Shown one piece after another: positions 33,990 to 42,829 of a stretch of DNA of 64,000 nucleotides. Every line of letters begins with the position of its first letter. The first letter of the stretch is position 1. Below the pieces are notes generated by a model. It was given only the letters and a program-made list of their open reading frames with translations, was not told where the DNA came from and did no database searches. A program made the position numbers and the translations under genes. The stretch comes from Fredinandcohnia onubensis (lineage in GTDB: Bacteria > Bacillota > Bacilli > Bacillales > Bacillaceae_L): contig NZ_NSEB01000022.1 in assembly GCF_002734215.1 (NCBI RefSeq), positions 48,822 to 112,821 on the forward strand, in the 5' to 3' direction.

Positions 33990-34245
33990 AATTACATATT
34001 CAAAAATTTTATTATCTTTATACAAATTGTACCGCATTTTGCTATAGTTAACGAAACCCATTATGGCGTGGACAAACTTTTTTGTTAGAAAGAGTAAATA
34101 AATTCCTGAATGCTGAACCTGGTGACACCAAATATCCTGGACGAAAGAAAAACCATTTTGTAAAACTTGAATACGATCCGGATACAGTAATTTGTCATTT
34201 TTTTAAAGAAATGGCTGTTTTCATAAAGATTATTGTTTTTTAATA
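33990..34245 (+). pseudogene. Decayed coding sequence, unidentified
   Basis: Two neighbouring frames give protein-like strings: VPHFAIVNETHYGVDKLF (to 34083), then NKFLNAEPGDTKYPGRKKNH, FVKLEYDPDTVICHFFKE (34100-34215). No joint start or ribosome site. Probably an old frameshifted gene. Confidence 0.3.
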
Positions 34246-34275
34246 CAATTATGAAAAATGAAGAGGTGTTAACAA

Positions 34276-34638
34276 TTGAAACAAGAAATAAATCTATATG
34301 TTGATGATTTAAGGGATTGTCCAAAAGGTTTTGTAGTCGCAAGAAATGTCGATGAAGCAATACAATATTTAGAAAACTATAAGGTTTCCATACTATCACT
34401 TGATCACGACTTAGGCGAAGATAGTGAAGGTAATCTATTACCAACTGGTTATGACCTTGTTAAGATCTTCTGCGAAAAAGGGTATCGTGCTAAAAAAATA
34501 TATCTTCATACAGACAATGGAGTAGGGCGTGAAAATATGTTCCATACATTGAATGGTGCTCAAAGAAGAGGTTTTATTGACCAAGACATAGAGATATACC
34601 ATTATTCAATAACTGTAAATAAGTATTCTGGAGAATAA
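34276..34638 (+). CDS. Cyclic-phosphate processing receiver (cpREC) domain protein
   Basis: 120 residues from a TTG at 34276 with AAGAGGTG upstream. Receiver-like fold with YVDDLRDCPKGFVVARNVDE, VSILSLDHDLGEDSEGN and YLHTDNGVGRENMFHTLNGA. The SLDHDLG and H-x-D/S-N-x-x-G motifs define the cpREC group, predicted to act on cyclic-phosphate RNA or nucleotide ends and often found in phage or conflict loci. No kinase partner is nearby. Confidence 0.75.
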   Translation: MKQEINLYVDDLRDCPKGFVVARNVDEAIQYLENYKVSILSLDHDLGEDSEGNLLPTGYDLVKIFCEKGYRAKKIYLHTDNGVGRENMFHTLNGAQRRGFIDQDIEIYHYSITVNKYSGE

Positions 34639-34824
34639 GAGCTTCTATGGTCCAATTCTTTGCCCTTTTTAAATGCTCAACAGCCATATTTTTTGCTCTT
34701 GACTATCGGAAATAAGTATTTGTTCTACACTTGACCACAATCATATAATCTATCAATAGTATGATTAACAAAGAGTTATCAAGATTTTGTTAAAATGATT
34801 AAAAATTGGGTAAAAGTGATTATA

Positions 34825-35090
34825 AATAACTTGAAGAAGTGTAAATTCTATTTCTTTTAATAGTTTCTTACGGTCTAGGAGTGATGATGTAGCTGCTTTC
34901 TCCCCTTTGTAGTAAATAACATCAAATACACAATATTGGAGTTGGTGTAGGCTCTTTTTGCTTTTAAAACGCTCCATAACTGCTTCAAAATCTATCTTTC
35001 CTGTTCTATCTGGTACCATCTAAAATAGTACCGTCAGGAAGCTTAAAATCTTTATATATTTCGGAAAACAAGGCTGTTACTTCATTATTG
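34825..35090 (-). pseudogene. ATP-dependent DNA ligase fragment
   Basis: Frame 1 (35090 down): NNEVTALFSEIYKDFKLPDG, TILDG, then stop. Frame 2: VPDRTGKIDFEAVMERFKSK, LHQLQYCVFDVIYYKGEKAA, LLDRKKLLKEIEF. Together these are the middle of the adenylation domain of a Bacillus ATP-dependent ligase, with a small deletion at the joint (expected ILDGE..VVPDRTG). Both ends are lost; the 5' end stops exactly at repeat B copy c. Confidence 0.7.
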
Positions 35091-35135
35091 TGAGTGGACT
35101 GTAATTGACAACACAAGAGATGTTGGTGGGTTTAT
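35091..35135. repeat. Repeat family B, copy c (left of the LAGLIDADG gene)
   Basis: TGAGTGGACTGTAATTGACA, ACACAAGAGATGTTGGTGGG, TTTAT. Direct orientation with copy d at 36787. Confidence 0.75.
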
Positions 35136-35165
35136 TGAAATTATAACGTGTCTAACACGGTCTCC

Positions 35166-36653
35166 CTAGAAGATTGGAGAACTCTTCATTTTATTTGTTA
35201 TTTTACTTTCGACCAATGGTATTCCAGTTGAAATTCCACTATCAAAAAGAACAGGGGATAAATCACAAGTAAGTAGTTCAATTGTATTTGCTTTACTATA
35301 GCTGTTTACTTCACTAATTACTTCCCATTCTATTTCATCATTTTCTACCAGTAAGACCCACTTTCTCCAGAAAGGGGTTAGTAGTATTGGAAGGTTAAGA
35401 TTAATAATCTCTAGAGCAGTTTGTCTTGTTAAAATCCACCCTGATTTCTCAATTCTATACACTACCTGATATAAACTTCTTCTCTTCTTTAATTCGGTTA
35501 GTTCATCATCATCATTTGTCATAAATGCACCGGATCGATTTCTTACTCTTCTTGCTCCGATAGATTTTCTTAACTCTGCTAAACGAAAAATAGACAATCT
35601 TGGAGTGTATTTATTCCTTTTAAAACCTGAATTCGGGATATAGCTATTTAACCGATGATTTTTTATAGGGTGAGTTAACATTAATTTATCCTTCATTTTA
35701 TAAATACTTTCTTGGCTGAATGTAATTACATAACAAGGCCTTCCCTTTGGAGTTACGGTATCAGTTATAGTTCCAGTTAAATCAAGTGAATGGGATAAAC
35801 ATATAATCTCATTTGCAAGGTCTTTAGAAACAGTGGTGTAGTTAACTATTGTTTGACCCTTCTCCAAATTGTAAGCAATAGACCCATCAGTATCAATTAA
35901 ACCAGAAATTAGTCCCCATCTAAAATCTACTGGCGTAGTTGACCAAAATGGAGGCAACCTTTTAAAATAGGCACCCTTTCCAATATTGCTACCTAAAAGT
36001 GCAGAAAATCTTTTTGAAGACCAAGTATGTTTTTCACAGTAACTTTCTTTTTCGTTAAAAGTATGAGGGGCAACAACTTTTGAAATATGTAAAGTCATAT
36101 CATTTATTATATATTTGTTAATAATGTCCTTGATTCTGTCAGGGATATAGCTTGATTCACTGGCAAGGCAGACTCTATCTCCTGATATCCAACCGTCTCC
36201 AATATAAACAGAAAACAAATATCCTAAATCCCCATCTAGAGGAAGGAAGTCTTTGAATAAATACTTGCTCTCCTTTAAATCGGGAAGGTTTATTAGAGAC
36301 AATGAGTAAGAACTGCAACACCTTCTTACTCTAGGAACAGTTAGACCTATTTCAACATTAGATAGACAAAAATCAAGATTGTCATTTATTGTTAGAATAT
36401 TTTCTTTCTCACCTAATGATAGTTTTCTGGATGTATTTGTAATCGCTTCCAACTTTTGCTCGTTGTATTTTACACAAATATAACTTAATGGCAAAGCAGA
36501 AGCTTTGCCACCTTGTAGGCAATTTATTTTTATATCATCAATAGACTCGTAAATTTCATAACCGTTTTTTTGTACAATTAGGTTCCCTGCTTTTAAGTCT
36601 TTTAGTTTAATCAGGCCCTGGTCCGTTCTTATATATGTGTTTTCATTGGGCAT
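35166..36653 (-). CDS. Free-standing intein-like protein with LAGLIDADG (DOD) homing endonuclease
   Basis: 495 residues from the ATG at 36653, which has TTGGAGG nine bases upstream. Residues 1-30 (MPNENTYIRTDQGLIKLKDL, KAGNLIVQ) match the intein N-terminal Hint block, with Met where the splicing Cys should be. The endonuclease part has two LAGLIDADG-type motifs: LFSVYIGDGWI (~140) and LISGLIDTDGSIAY (~248). Near the end, LLTCDLSPVLFDSGISTGIP matches intein block F, but the terminal His-Asn is replaced. It cannot splice as normal inteins do and has no exteins; it probably acts as a DNA endonuclease. Confidence 0.75.
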   Translation of the reverse strand: MPNENTYIRTDQGLIKLKDLKAGNLIVQKNGYEIYESIDDIKINCLQGGKASALPLSYICVKYNEQKLEAITNTSRKLSLGEKENILTINDNLDFCLSNVEIGLTVPRVRRCCSSYSLSLINLPDLKESKYLFKDFLPLDGDLGYLFSVYIGDGWISGDRVCLASESSYIPDRIKDIINKYIINDMTLHISKVVAPHTFNEKESYCEKHTWSSKRFSALLGSNIGKGAYFKRLPPFWSTTPVDFRWGLISGLIDTDGSIAYNLEKGQTIVNYTTVSKDLANEIICLSHSLDLTGTITDTVTPKGRPCYVITFSQESIYKMKDKLMLTHPIKNHRLNSYIPNSGFKRNKYTPRLSIFRLAELRKSIGARRVRNRSGAFMTNDDDELTELKKRRSLYQVVYRIEKSGWILTRQTALEIINLNLPILLTPFWRKWVLLVENDEIEWEVISEVNSYSKANTIELLTCDLSPVLFDSGISTGIPLVESKITNKMKSSPIF

Positions 36654-36786
36654 TATTATAAACCTCCAAAGTTGGCTTATAATAATTTGTGTAGAAACCA
36701 CAAAAATATGCTCCATTCTTTACCAAAATAAATGTTTTCTAAAAATAAAATTTATAGAAACATTTATAAAAAAATTATAGACGTAA

Positions 36787-36830
36787 TGTGTGGACTGTAA
36801 TTGACAACACAATGGATGTTGGTGGGTTTA
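36787..36830. repeat. Repeat family B, copy d (right of the LAGLIDADG gene)
   Basis: TGTGTGGACTGTAATTGACA, ACACAATGGATGTTGGTGGG, TTTA. Almost identical to copy a over the core. Confidence 0.75.
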
Positions 36831-36901
36831 TCAACATTCTTAAGAGCTCTATCTATCTATCAGCAAACACACTAAACTAAAGCATCATTGGTTTTTCAAT
36901 A

Positions 36902-37903
36902 CTATTTGGCATTAGCTAAGTTTTCCAAGATATGAAGCTTTTTAATCATCGCCATACTTAAATTTGGGTTTTTAACAAAATAAGATACAAGCTTCTTTTT
37001 AGTTGTATTTATTACGTTCATATCAAAATATGTTAAATCTATGTATTCAATTTCACCATATCTTGCTTTATAAAAAGCAATTCGATTAATTTCTAAATGT
37101 TCATATGAATCATCAGCAAAATCATCTGCGTTACTAATATCTAAAGAAATCTCATTAAGTAAAAAATAACCGACCAATTGAGCAGCCTCTTGCCATTTAT
37201 AGCCTATATTTTTTCCACTTTTAAAATCATATAATGTACCGTCAATGATAATGTCGCCGTCTGCACCTCCAACAAATGCTGAAGCAACACCAAAATGAGG
37301 ATTATATATTATTTCACTATTTGGAGTTACACTTCCCGGTATAAATATTTCTTGAAAAACATCACATAATTCCTCTAAATCTTTAATGACTTCATCATCA
37401 GGATCATTAAAGAATGTCTTTTCTAAAAGGTTTGTTGGAGCCATTCTAGAACGAAAAATGTGTTCTAATTTAGCTAAGAAGCAAACATCTAAAATTAATT
37501 CTTTAATATCCTGTTTATTATCGCTAAAGGTTTTTAACTTTTTTATTGCTTTCGTAAATCTTTTTTCAATTTTTGATTCAATAGAACGATGGTTAGTTAG
37601 AAAACTTGATAAGACGATAAGTCCTTTCTCGGCTGTTATGCCTGTATACGATTCTTCTCTATTTTTCTTAACAAGTCGGGCAAGCATAATTCTCGCTAAG
37701 TAATCAAATGCAGTACCAATCACGGTTGAATTATAGCTTTTAACTAGTGTGTAAGGAACTAAATCATCATATTCATTTTTAGAGAATGCTTCTTTTCCAG
37801 AACTTGTTTTAAAAGATTTCTTATCCGGAATAATTTCTTTTAAAATTGCCTGAAATTCCTTTTCTTTAGGTTTTGAACCCTTTAGTAAACTTGAAAGAGA
37901 CAT
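36902..37903 (-). CDS. Probable PD-(D/E)XK nuclease-fold protein
   Basis: 333 residues from the ATG at 37903 (GAAAGGA upstream); a GTG at 37927 is the alternative. The C-terminal half holds FVGGADGDIIIDGTLYDFKS then GK and WQEAAQLVGYFLL: Asp, then D-F-K, then a conserved Gln/Tyr helix. This is the RecB/Cas4-type layout of PD-(D/E)XK nucleases. The N-terminal part is helical and unrecognised. It may belong with the three genes upstream (38.1-40.1 kb). Confidence 0.55.
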   Translation of the reverse strand: MSLSSLLKGSKPKEKEFQAILKEIIPDKKSFKTSSGKEAFSKNEYDDLVPYTLVKSYNSTVIGTAFDYLARIMLARLVKKNREESYTGITAEKGLIVLSSFLTNHRSIESKIEKRFTKAIKKLKTFSDNKQDIKELILDVCFLAKLEHIFRSRMAPTNLLEKTFFNDPDDEVIKDLEELCDVFQEIFIPGSVTPNSEIIYNPHFGVASAFVGGADGDIIIDGTLYDFKSGKNIGYKWQEAAQLVGYFLLNEISLDISNADDFADDSYEHLEINRIAFYKARYGEIEYIDLTYFDMNVINTTKKKLVSYFVKNPNLSMAMIKKLHILENLANAK

Positions 37904-38095
37904 ATCTTTTATCCTTTCTGGTTTCACGCCAATAATTCTATTTTTCTATAAATGTGCTTACAATCGAAGTTAGTTCGAGGGAACCCTTCTAACCGGGAAA
38001 TTACAGGGTCTGTATATTTAAATTTAGCTTATGTCTGTCAAATAGGCTAAGTCCACCCTCAATACAAGCCATTTTAGTATACTAATTTTGTTTCC

Positions 38096-38647
38096 CTACT
38101 TTAAAACATAGTATGGATTTTCTACTAATTCGATTCCTGCTGTTTCATACCTAATAAACAAACTTTCATAATCCCATTCCCCATTTACACACATAACCCT
38201 TCTTAGACCTTTTTCATCCAATTTTTTATCCTCTTCTTTGGTTATAAGAGCCGTAAAGTAATACTTTAATAGGATATTACCAATGATACCTTCATCCGGA
38301 AACTCTTCTTTTAATTCTTTGATTATATCTTTGAAATATATGTTTTTGCATACTATGTGTTCCTTTATATATGAAGTTTTCTTATTACTTTCATACATTT
38401 CTAACGATATTGGAGTAATATATTTATGCACCCCTATACTATTCCAATCATAATTTATATCTAAAGTTTCTTTTGCAGAGGACCTTAAGCATCTATATAC
38501 GAAGCCTTGAATAAAATTCGTACTATTTTGAAAGGTATGTCTAGATTCTGGATCCATTAATTTTATTGCATTGTAGTTTTTTATTAACCACACTGAAGCT
38601 CTTTTATAAACTAATTTCTCTGCCGATGTAGCATTATTTTTTAACAT
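38096..38647 (-). CDS. Hypothetical protein, 183 residues
   Basis: Start ATG 38647 has GAGG seven bases upstream. Mostly helical: NNATSAEKLVYKRASVWLIK, FIQGFVYRCLRSSAKETLDI, LLKYYFTALITKEEDKKLDE. Third gene after the NucS-like and NUMOD-like genes, 66 bp from the latter. Not recognised. Confidence 0.5.
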   Translation of the reverse strand: MLKNNATSAEKLVYKRASVWLIKNYNAIKLMDPESRHTFQNSTNFIQGFVYRCLRSSAKETLDINYDWNSIGVHKYITPISLEMYESNKKTSYIKEHIVCKNIYFKDIIKELKEEFPDEGIIGNILLKYYFTALITKEEDKKLDEKGLRRVMCVNGEWDYESLFIRYETAGIELVENPYYVLK

Positions 38648-38719
38648 ATCCATTCCTCACTAGTTCTGATGTAAAAATCACTTGCATTAGTCTGTCTCAT
38701 AATCTTCGCTAGTTTTAGA

Positions 38720-38977
38720 CTACTTCGCATCCAGTTTTCTATTAACGGCTTCTTCATCGGTTACAAAAAAATAAGTAGCTCCATCATTAGAATATGATTC
38801 ACCGTGCCAAATCCCCCTATTAATAGCAGACCAATTGAACCGTTTAGAATTTGTTTCTTTCTTGAAAAATCTTGCAGCCTCCTGAATACTAGGACATTCA
38901 GCAATTAATTCTTCTCCTTTGAAAATATTTACGGGGATTTCGACTTTGTTTTGTATTATAGGTCTTTTTCTCTCCAT
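38720..38977 (-). CDS. Small NUMOD-like DNA-binding protein, 85 residues
   Basis: Contains VNIFKGEELIAECPSIQEAA, RFFKKETNSKRFNWSAINRG, IWHGESYSNDGATYFF: the pattern of NUMOD1-type modules that normally sit at the C-terminus of homing endonucleases and bind DNA. Here it is alone. AGGTG precedes the ATG. It lies 25 bp after the NucS-like gene and is likely co-transcribed. Confidence 0.5.
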   Translation of the reverse strand: MERKRPIIQNKVEIPVNIFKGEELIAECPSIQEAARFFKKETNSKRFNWSAINRGIWHGESYSNDGATYFFVTDEEAVNRKLDAK

Positions 38978-39002
38978 ATTGACACCTGTCTATTTATTAT
39001 TT

Positions 39003-40085
39003 TTATTCATCAGTATTAAGTTCAAAAAACTCCAAAACTTTATCAATAGTGTATTGACTTCTCAATTTATAGGCACTGTTCTGATTAGCTTTTAAGCCCT
39101 TCACCCAATATGCTTCTGCCTTAGATACATTGGCTAACCATTTTACTTTAACAACATACTCACACTTCTCAAGATCTTCTACATCGTGGAACATATTGGT
39201 TGCTTTGAGGTTTAGATCTGACATTTCAACATCTTTTTCATTAACCTTAAATGTAACATATTTTATAGGTTTAACAGTATCTATTACTGTACCAATACCA
39301 ACATATCCACTTTTAGGTATCATACAAAATACTCTAGCACCAACAAATAATTGGTTTAATGTCCTACTATACCAACGTCCACCACCTGCTGAAATAAATC
39401 CATATTTTACTGCATCTTCCCATTTTCTAGATGCCTTATCTTCAAAATTAACTACAAAGTCTTGTTTATTCCATTTTTCCTTTTTATCCTCTACTTTTTT
39501 ATTACTAGATTTCTCATCTATTACATTAGGATCTAATAACCAACTTCTAGTTAAAAAATGTTGTTCCCCCTCTTCGAAATACCGGAAGAAAACAGCATTG
39601 ATTGGAACATCATAATTATTAGATAAATAATTTATTATTCTTTCTGTTTCACTATCAAGTCGTGATGAAACAATTGTAATTTGATGTGTGTCATTTAACT
39701 TGTCTGGTAAACTATCATCAAATTTTTCAGCGAATGCTTCTTCTAGGGGACCATTATTTTTGTCTTCGTATATTCTTAATACTTGATCATATGAAAGATT
39801 TTGTACCCAGGAAGCATAGTCTAATGCTTGAGCTACTACTTCTCTGGGTGCTCTATTTTTCTTTAATTCAATGATATGAAGATTTCCCTCTCCATCTATT
39901 GCGAGCATATCTAAATATTTCCCATACTCTGTTTGAACTTGTCTACCAATCAGTAAAAGATCATCAGATAGAATGGACAAATCTTTGGACAATATATCCT
40001 CCAACTTTTTTTCTGATTCGATTACTGAGTAATCCACCTTTTTTATACCGCCATTTACCTTCCATATTCCAACTTCTATAGGCAT
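39003..40085 (-). CDS. NucS/DUF91-like nuclease-domain protein
   Basis: 360 residues. Residues ~55-100: LDMLAIDGEGNLHIIELKKN, RAPREVVAQALDYASWV. This is the catalytic D...E-L-K plus Q-A-L-D-Y-A-S-W helix of the NucS/DUF91 PD-(D/E)XK group, which cleave branched or mismatched DNA. The second half (KWEDAVKYGFISAGGGRWYS, RTLNQLFVGARVFCMIPKSG, YVGIGTVIDTVKPI) is a beta-rich domain perhaps for nucleic-acid sensing. It heads a leftward cluster and is divergent from the EcsC gene. Confidence 0.7.
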   Translation of the reverse strand: MPIEVGIWKVNGGIKKVDYSVIESEKKLEDILSKDLSILSDDLLLIGRQVQTEYGKYLDMLAIDGEGNLHIIELKKNRAPREVVAQALDYASWVQNLSYDQVLRIYEDKNNGPLEEAFAEKFDDSLPDKLNDTHQITIVSSRLDSETERIINYLSNNYDVPINAVFFRYFEEGEQHFLTRSWLLDPNVIDEKSSNKKVEDKKEKWNKQDFVVNFEDKASRKWEDAVKYGFISAGGGRWYSRTLNQLFVGARVFCMIPKSGYVGIGTVIDTVKPIKYVTFKVNEKDVEMSDLNLKATNMFHDVEDLEKCEYVVKVKWLANVSKAEAYWVKGLKANQNSAYKLRSQYTIDKVLEFFELNTDE

Positions 40086-40189
40086 ATACTCACACCTCTA
40101 TATAATATTATTAAGATAAAATAGGAATTTCCGCACTCAGTTTTATAGTATAATATTACCATAATTTCCAAGGGGAAAGGTGAGTATAA

Positions 40190-40834
40190 TTGTCTAAAAC
40201 TAAATCTTTAACACACGACGCAATAATGAAGGCATTAGATTGGTCTTATGATAAAGCAATTAATGGTGGTGTACCTGGAATGGACACCGCCATAGAATTA
40301 GCTGATAGTTACTTACACAAGAGTGAGACCTTAGATGAAAAAGTTAAAAGTTTAATACTCTGGCAAAATACCAAAAGTGCGACTAGTGGATTTTTAACTG
40401 GGTTGGGTGGGGTTATTACATTACCTGTGGCTTTACCGGCCAATATAGCAAGTGTTATTTTAGTTCAAATAAGAATGGTTGCAGCTATTGCACATATGGG
40501 TGGTTATGATGTAAAAGATGACCAAGTTAAAACTTTTGTTTACGCCTGTTTAGCCGGAAATGGAGCAAAAGATGTTCTTAAAAATGCGGGTGTCCAGATA
40601 GGAAAAAAACTTGCTGTAACCGGTATTAAAAAAATTCCTTTCGAAGTAATAAAAAAAATCAACCAAGCTGTAGGCTTTCGTTTACTAACAAAGTTTGGAG
40701 AAAAAGGTGTCATAAATTTAGGTAAGATGGTGCCTTTAGCAGGAGGAATTATTGGCGGTACCGTAGATGCAGTTGCTACAAATACTATAGGAAATGTTGC
40801 TTACAAGCTGTTTATTCAAGAGCAAAAACTCTAA
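40190..40834 (+). CDS. EcsC family protein
   Basis: 214 residues from a TTG at 40190 (AAAGGTGAG upstream). GVPGMDTAIELADSYLHKSE, GFLTGLGGVITLPVALPANI, ASVILVQIRMVAAIAHMGGY, then VYACLAGNGAKDVLKNAGVQ. These are EcsC-family features with amphipathic or membrane-inserting helices. The family name comes from the Bacillus ecs locus; function is not established. Alone between divergent nuclease-like genes. Confidence 0.8.
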   Translation: MSKTKSLTHDAIMKALDWSYDKAINGGVPGMDTAIELADSYLHKSETLDEKVKSLILWQNTKSATSGFLTGLGGVITLPVALPANIASVILVQIRMVAAIAHMGGYDVKDDQVKTFVYACLAGNGAKDVLKNAGVQIGKKLAVTGIKKIPFEVIKKINQAVGFRLLTKFGEKGVINLGKMVPLAGGIIGGTVDAVATNTIGNVAYKLFIQEQKL

Positions 40835-41158
40835 AAGAAATGATGAACCTGAAATTATTGATATGTTATAGCATTAGAAGGTCTGTTTTAAATATTTGAA
40901 TAAAATTATAGTTTTTTCATATTTTCTAAATCTTCTCGAGAGTATCGATACTTTTCATTACAAAATGGTTTTGTGATTCAGCACTAATTTATTGGAATAT
41001 AGGTTGAAGTTTCTGTATTTACATAATTTTCCGATAGACTGAGACCCTCTCAAATCTTTGAATGATAATAAAAACTTATACAGTTTTCTACTAAGTTAAA
41101 TCTATAAAATAACTAGTAAAATGAAAACACCATAACCAAATATCTAAGGAGTTGTACT
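40835..41158. other. Intergenic stretch with a possible decayed ORF end
   Basis: On the minus strand near 40910-40980 a short string ITKPFCNEKYRYSREDLENM plus KKL and stop looks like a gene 3' end without the rest. No other feature seen. Confidence 0.25.
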
Positions 41159-41941
41159 ATGGGAAAAAAAACAAATATTCCTCAAGAATTTCCTGTTAAA
41201 ACAAGCAGTTTAATTACAAACCGAAACAAGTTTAAAAGAGAAAATGAATCAAAAAGGGAAATATTTTATCAATGGCAAACCGAGATTTTCCCTACCTACC
41301 AAGGTGTATATTTTATTTATAACAAACTTGACCAACTACTATATGTCGGTAAAGGAAAAAAGGTAAAAGATCGTTTGGATAAACATTGTACAGATTTTGA
41401 TTCACACATCAATGACTTTTATGAGCATTTTTACAGAGTTGAAACTATTCCTGTTCCAACCGGTGATTTAGACGTTTTATTTTTTGAAATACTCTACATC
41501 AATCAATTTCATCCAATTTTCAACAAAAAAGATGTACTGTTCACAAACCCTAAAAAAAGAAAAGCAAGAAAATCAGATTATCTTGATAATGTAGACCCCA
41601 TTGTAATAAATAGAACCTCAGCTGAAGATACGATAATGGGACTAGGATTTCCACCAGAAGATGGTCACCTATATAACCTATGGATGGATGTTCAAGATTT
41701 AGCCGGCAACAGTCATTCATACTATTCTAGTTCCGGAATGAAAGCATCACTTAAAGTTATCGACCAATGGGTAGAAAGAGAAAAACCACAATTCCTTGAA
41801 AACATAATGCATTGTTATGGACTCCCTTCTACTGAAACTGTGGAACAGCAGCTAAAGGACTATGTTAGGTTTGATAATAAAAACATTTTTTCAATGTCAT
41901 CGGTAGGTTGGGACGCTAAGAGAATGTCATTATACTATTAA
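41159..41941 (+). CDS. GIY-YIG nuclease family protein
   Basis: 260 residues, AAGGAG before the ATG. Residues ~45-130 are the nuclease domain: YQGVYFIYNKLDQLLYVGKG, KKVKDRLDKHCTDF, FFEILYINQFHPIFNKKD (GIY- and YIG-like strands, Arg, Glu, Asn). The C-terminal ~130 residues are unrecognised. Stand-alone GIY-YIG proteins act in homing, restriction or DNA repair; no partner gene is obvious. Confidence 0.75.
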   Translation: MGKKTNIPQEFPVKTSSLITNRNKFKRENESKREIFYQWQTEIFPTYQGVYFIYNKLDQLLYVGKGKKVKDRLDKHCTDFDSHINDFYEHFYRVETIPVPTGDLDVLFFEILYINQFHPIFNKKDVLFTNPKKRKARKSDYLDNVDPIVINRTSAEDTIMGLGFPPEDGHLYNLWMDVQDLAGNSHSYYSSSGMKASLKVIDQWVEREKPQFLENIMHCYGLPSTETVEQQLKDYVRFDNKNIFSMSSVGWDAKRMSLYY

Positions 41942-42071
41942 GGCAATAAGAACAAGCATAAATTTTGTTGTGATACTTACCAACAACATAGCACAGTAAA
42001 CTTTAAGTTCGAGTTCCATTTTGTACTAATTTGCAGTTAAATTAATAATTGAAATCATATAAATTTTCAAG

Positions 42072-42108
42072 AAAAAAGCAAAAGGATTAGTGTATCTTTT
42101 GCTTTTTT
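42072..42108. terminator. Bidirectional terminator
   Basis: Arms AAAAAAGCAAAAG and CTTTTGCTTTTTT with an 11-base loop, between the convergent GIY-YIG gene and the 42257-43622 pair. Confidence 0.8.
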
Positions 42109-42256
42109 AATTTGAGTATTTTCTCAACTCTAATTCATTCTTCCACTAACCTGTCCCCTTTACTTCAGTAAGAAAGAGCTATTTTCCTTCTTGAATAATA
42201 GCACCTGATAGTGAAAGTATATTTATGCAGAATCACATTCTAAGTTCCAAGTCTAT

Positions 42257-42829
42257 TTATATTTCTTCATTATATAAACTAATTAACTTTTCAACTGTTT
42301 TAAATACATCATCTTGGTTTTCTATGGAAGTGAGAGGATTTATCCAATATTTAATTTCTGTGTTGTCATCACTAAATGGTTTAACCGAATATATTTCTTC
42401 ATAACTATACCTTTCAGATTGGTTATATTCTAAAACGGCATATTTCAGCCACCAGTTTTTGAGCTCTGATTTTGGGTCTTTTATTGGCTGTTGAAAATAA
42501 AAAACACCGTTTATAACTAGTGGAGTCATAAGGTCGTACTTTGGGTGGAAAAATTGTATATTTATGGCTGCCAATTTACCAACTATCCCATTTTCTAAAT
42601 TTGTTTTCTTTACATACGGTCTTAACATAAATTGTGGGAAAAAGGTTCCATTACTATCATATGCTTGATTAATACTTTTACTCGATTCTGTACCAATTGC
42701 ATTCCCTAATATCGGAACAAATCCCTTGTCTGAAAAATATGTGTCAATATCTTTCAGAATTAGTATGGAATTATCAATCAACTTCCTAACATTATCAATT
42801 GATTTTACCATAATTTCATTTTTATCCAT
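42257..42829 (-). CDS. Hypothetical protein, partner of a PD-(D/E)XK-like gene
   Basis: 190 residues from the ATG at 42829 (AGGAG upstream). It overlaps the upstream gene by 8 bp, so translation is coupled. MVKSIDNVRKLIDNSILILK, GFVPILGNAIGTESSKSINQ, FFPQFMLRPYVKKTNLENGI, NIQFFHPKYDLMTPLVINGV. No motif is recognised. Coupling to a nuclease-like gene suggests one functional unit. Confidence 0.55.
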   Translation of the reverse strand: MDKNEIMVKSIDNVRKLIDNSILILKDIDTYFSDKGFVPILGNAIGTESSKSINQAYDSNGTFFPQFMLRPYVKKTNLENGIVGKLAAINIQFFHPKYDLMTPLVINGVFYFQQPIKDPKSELKNWWLKYAVLEYNQSERYSYEEIYSVKPFSDDNTEIKYWINPLTSIENQDDVFKTVEKLISLYNEEI

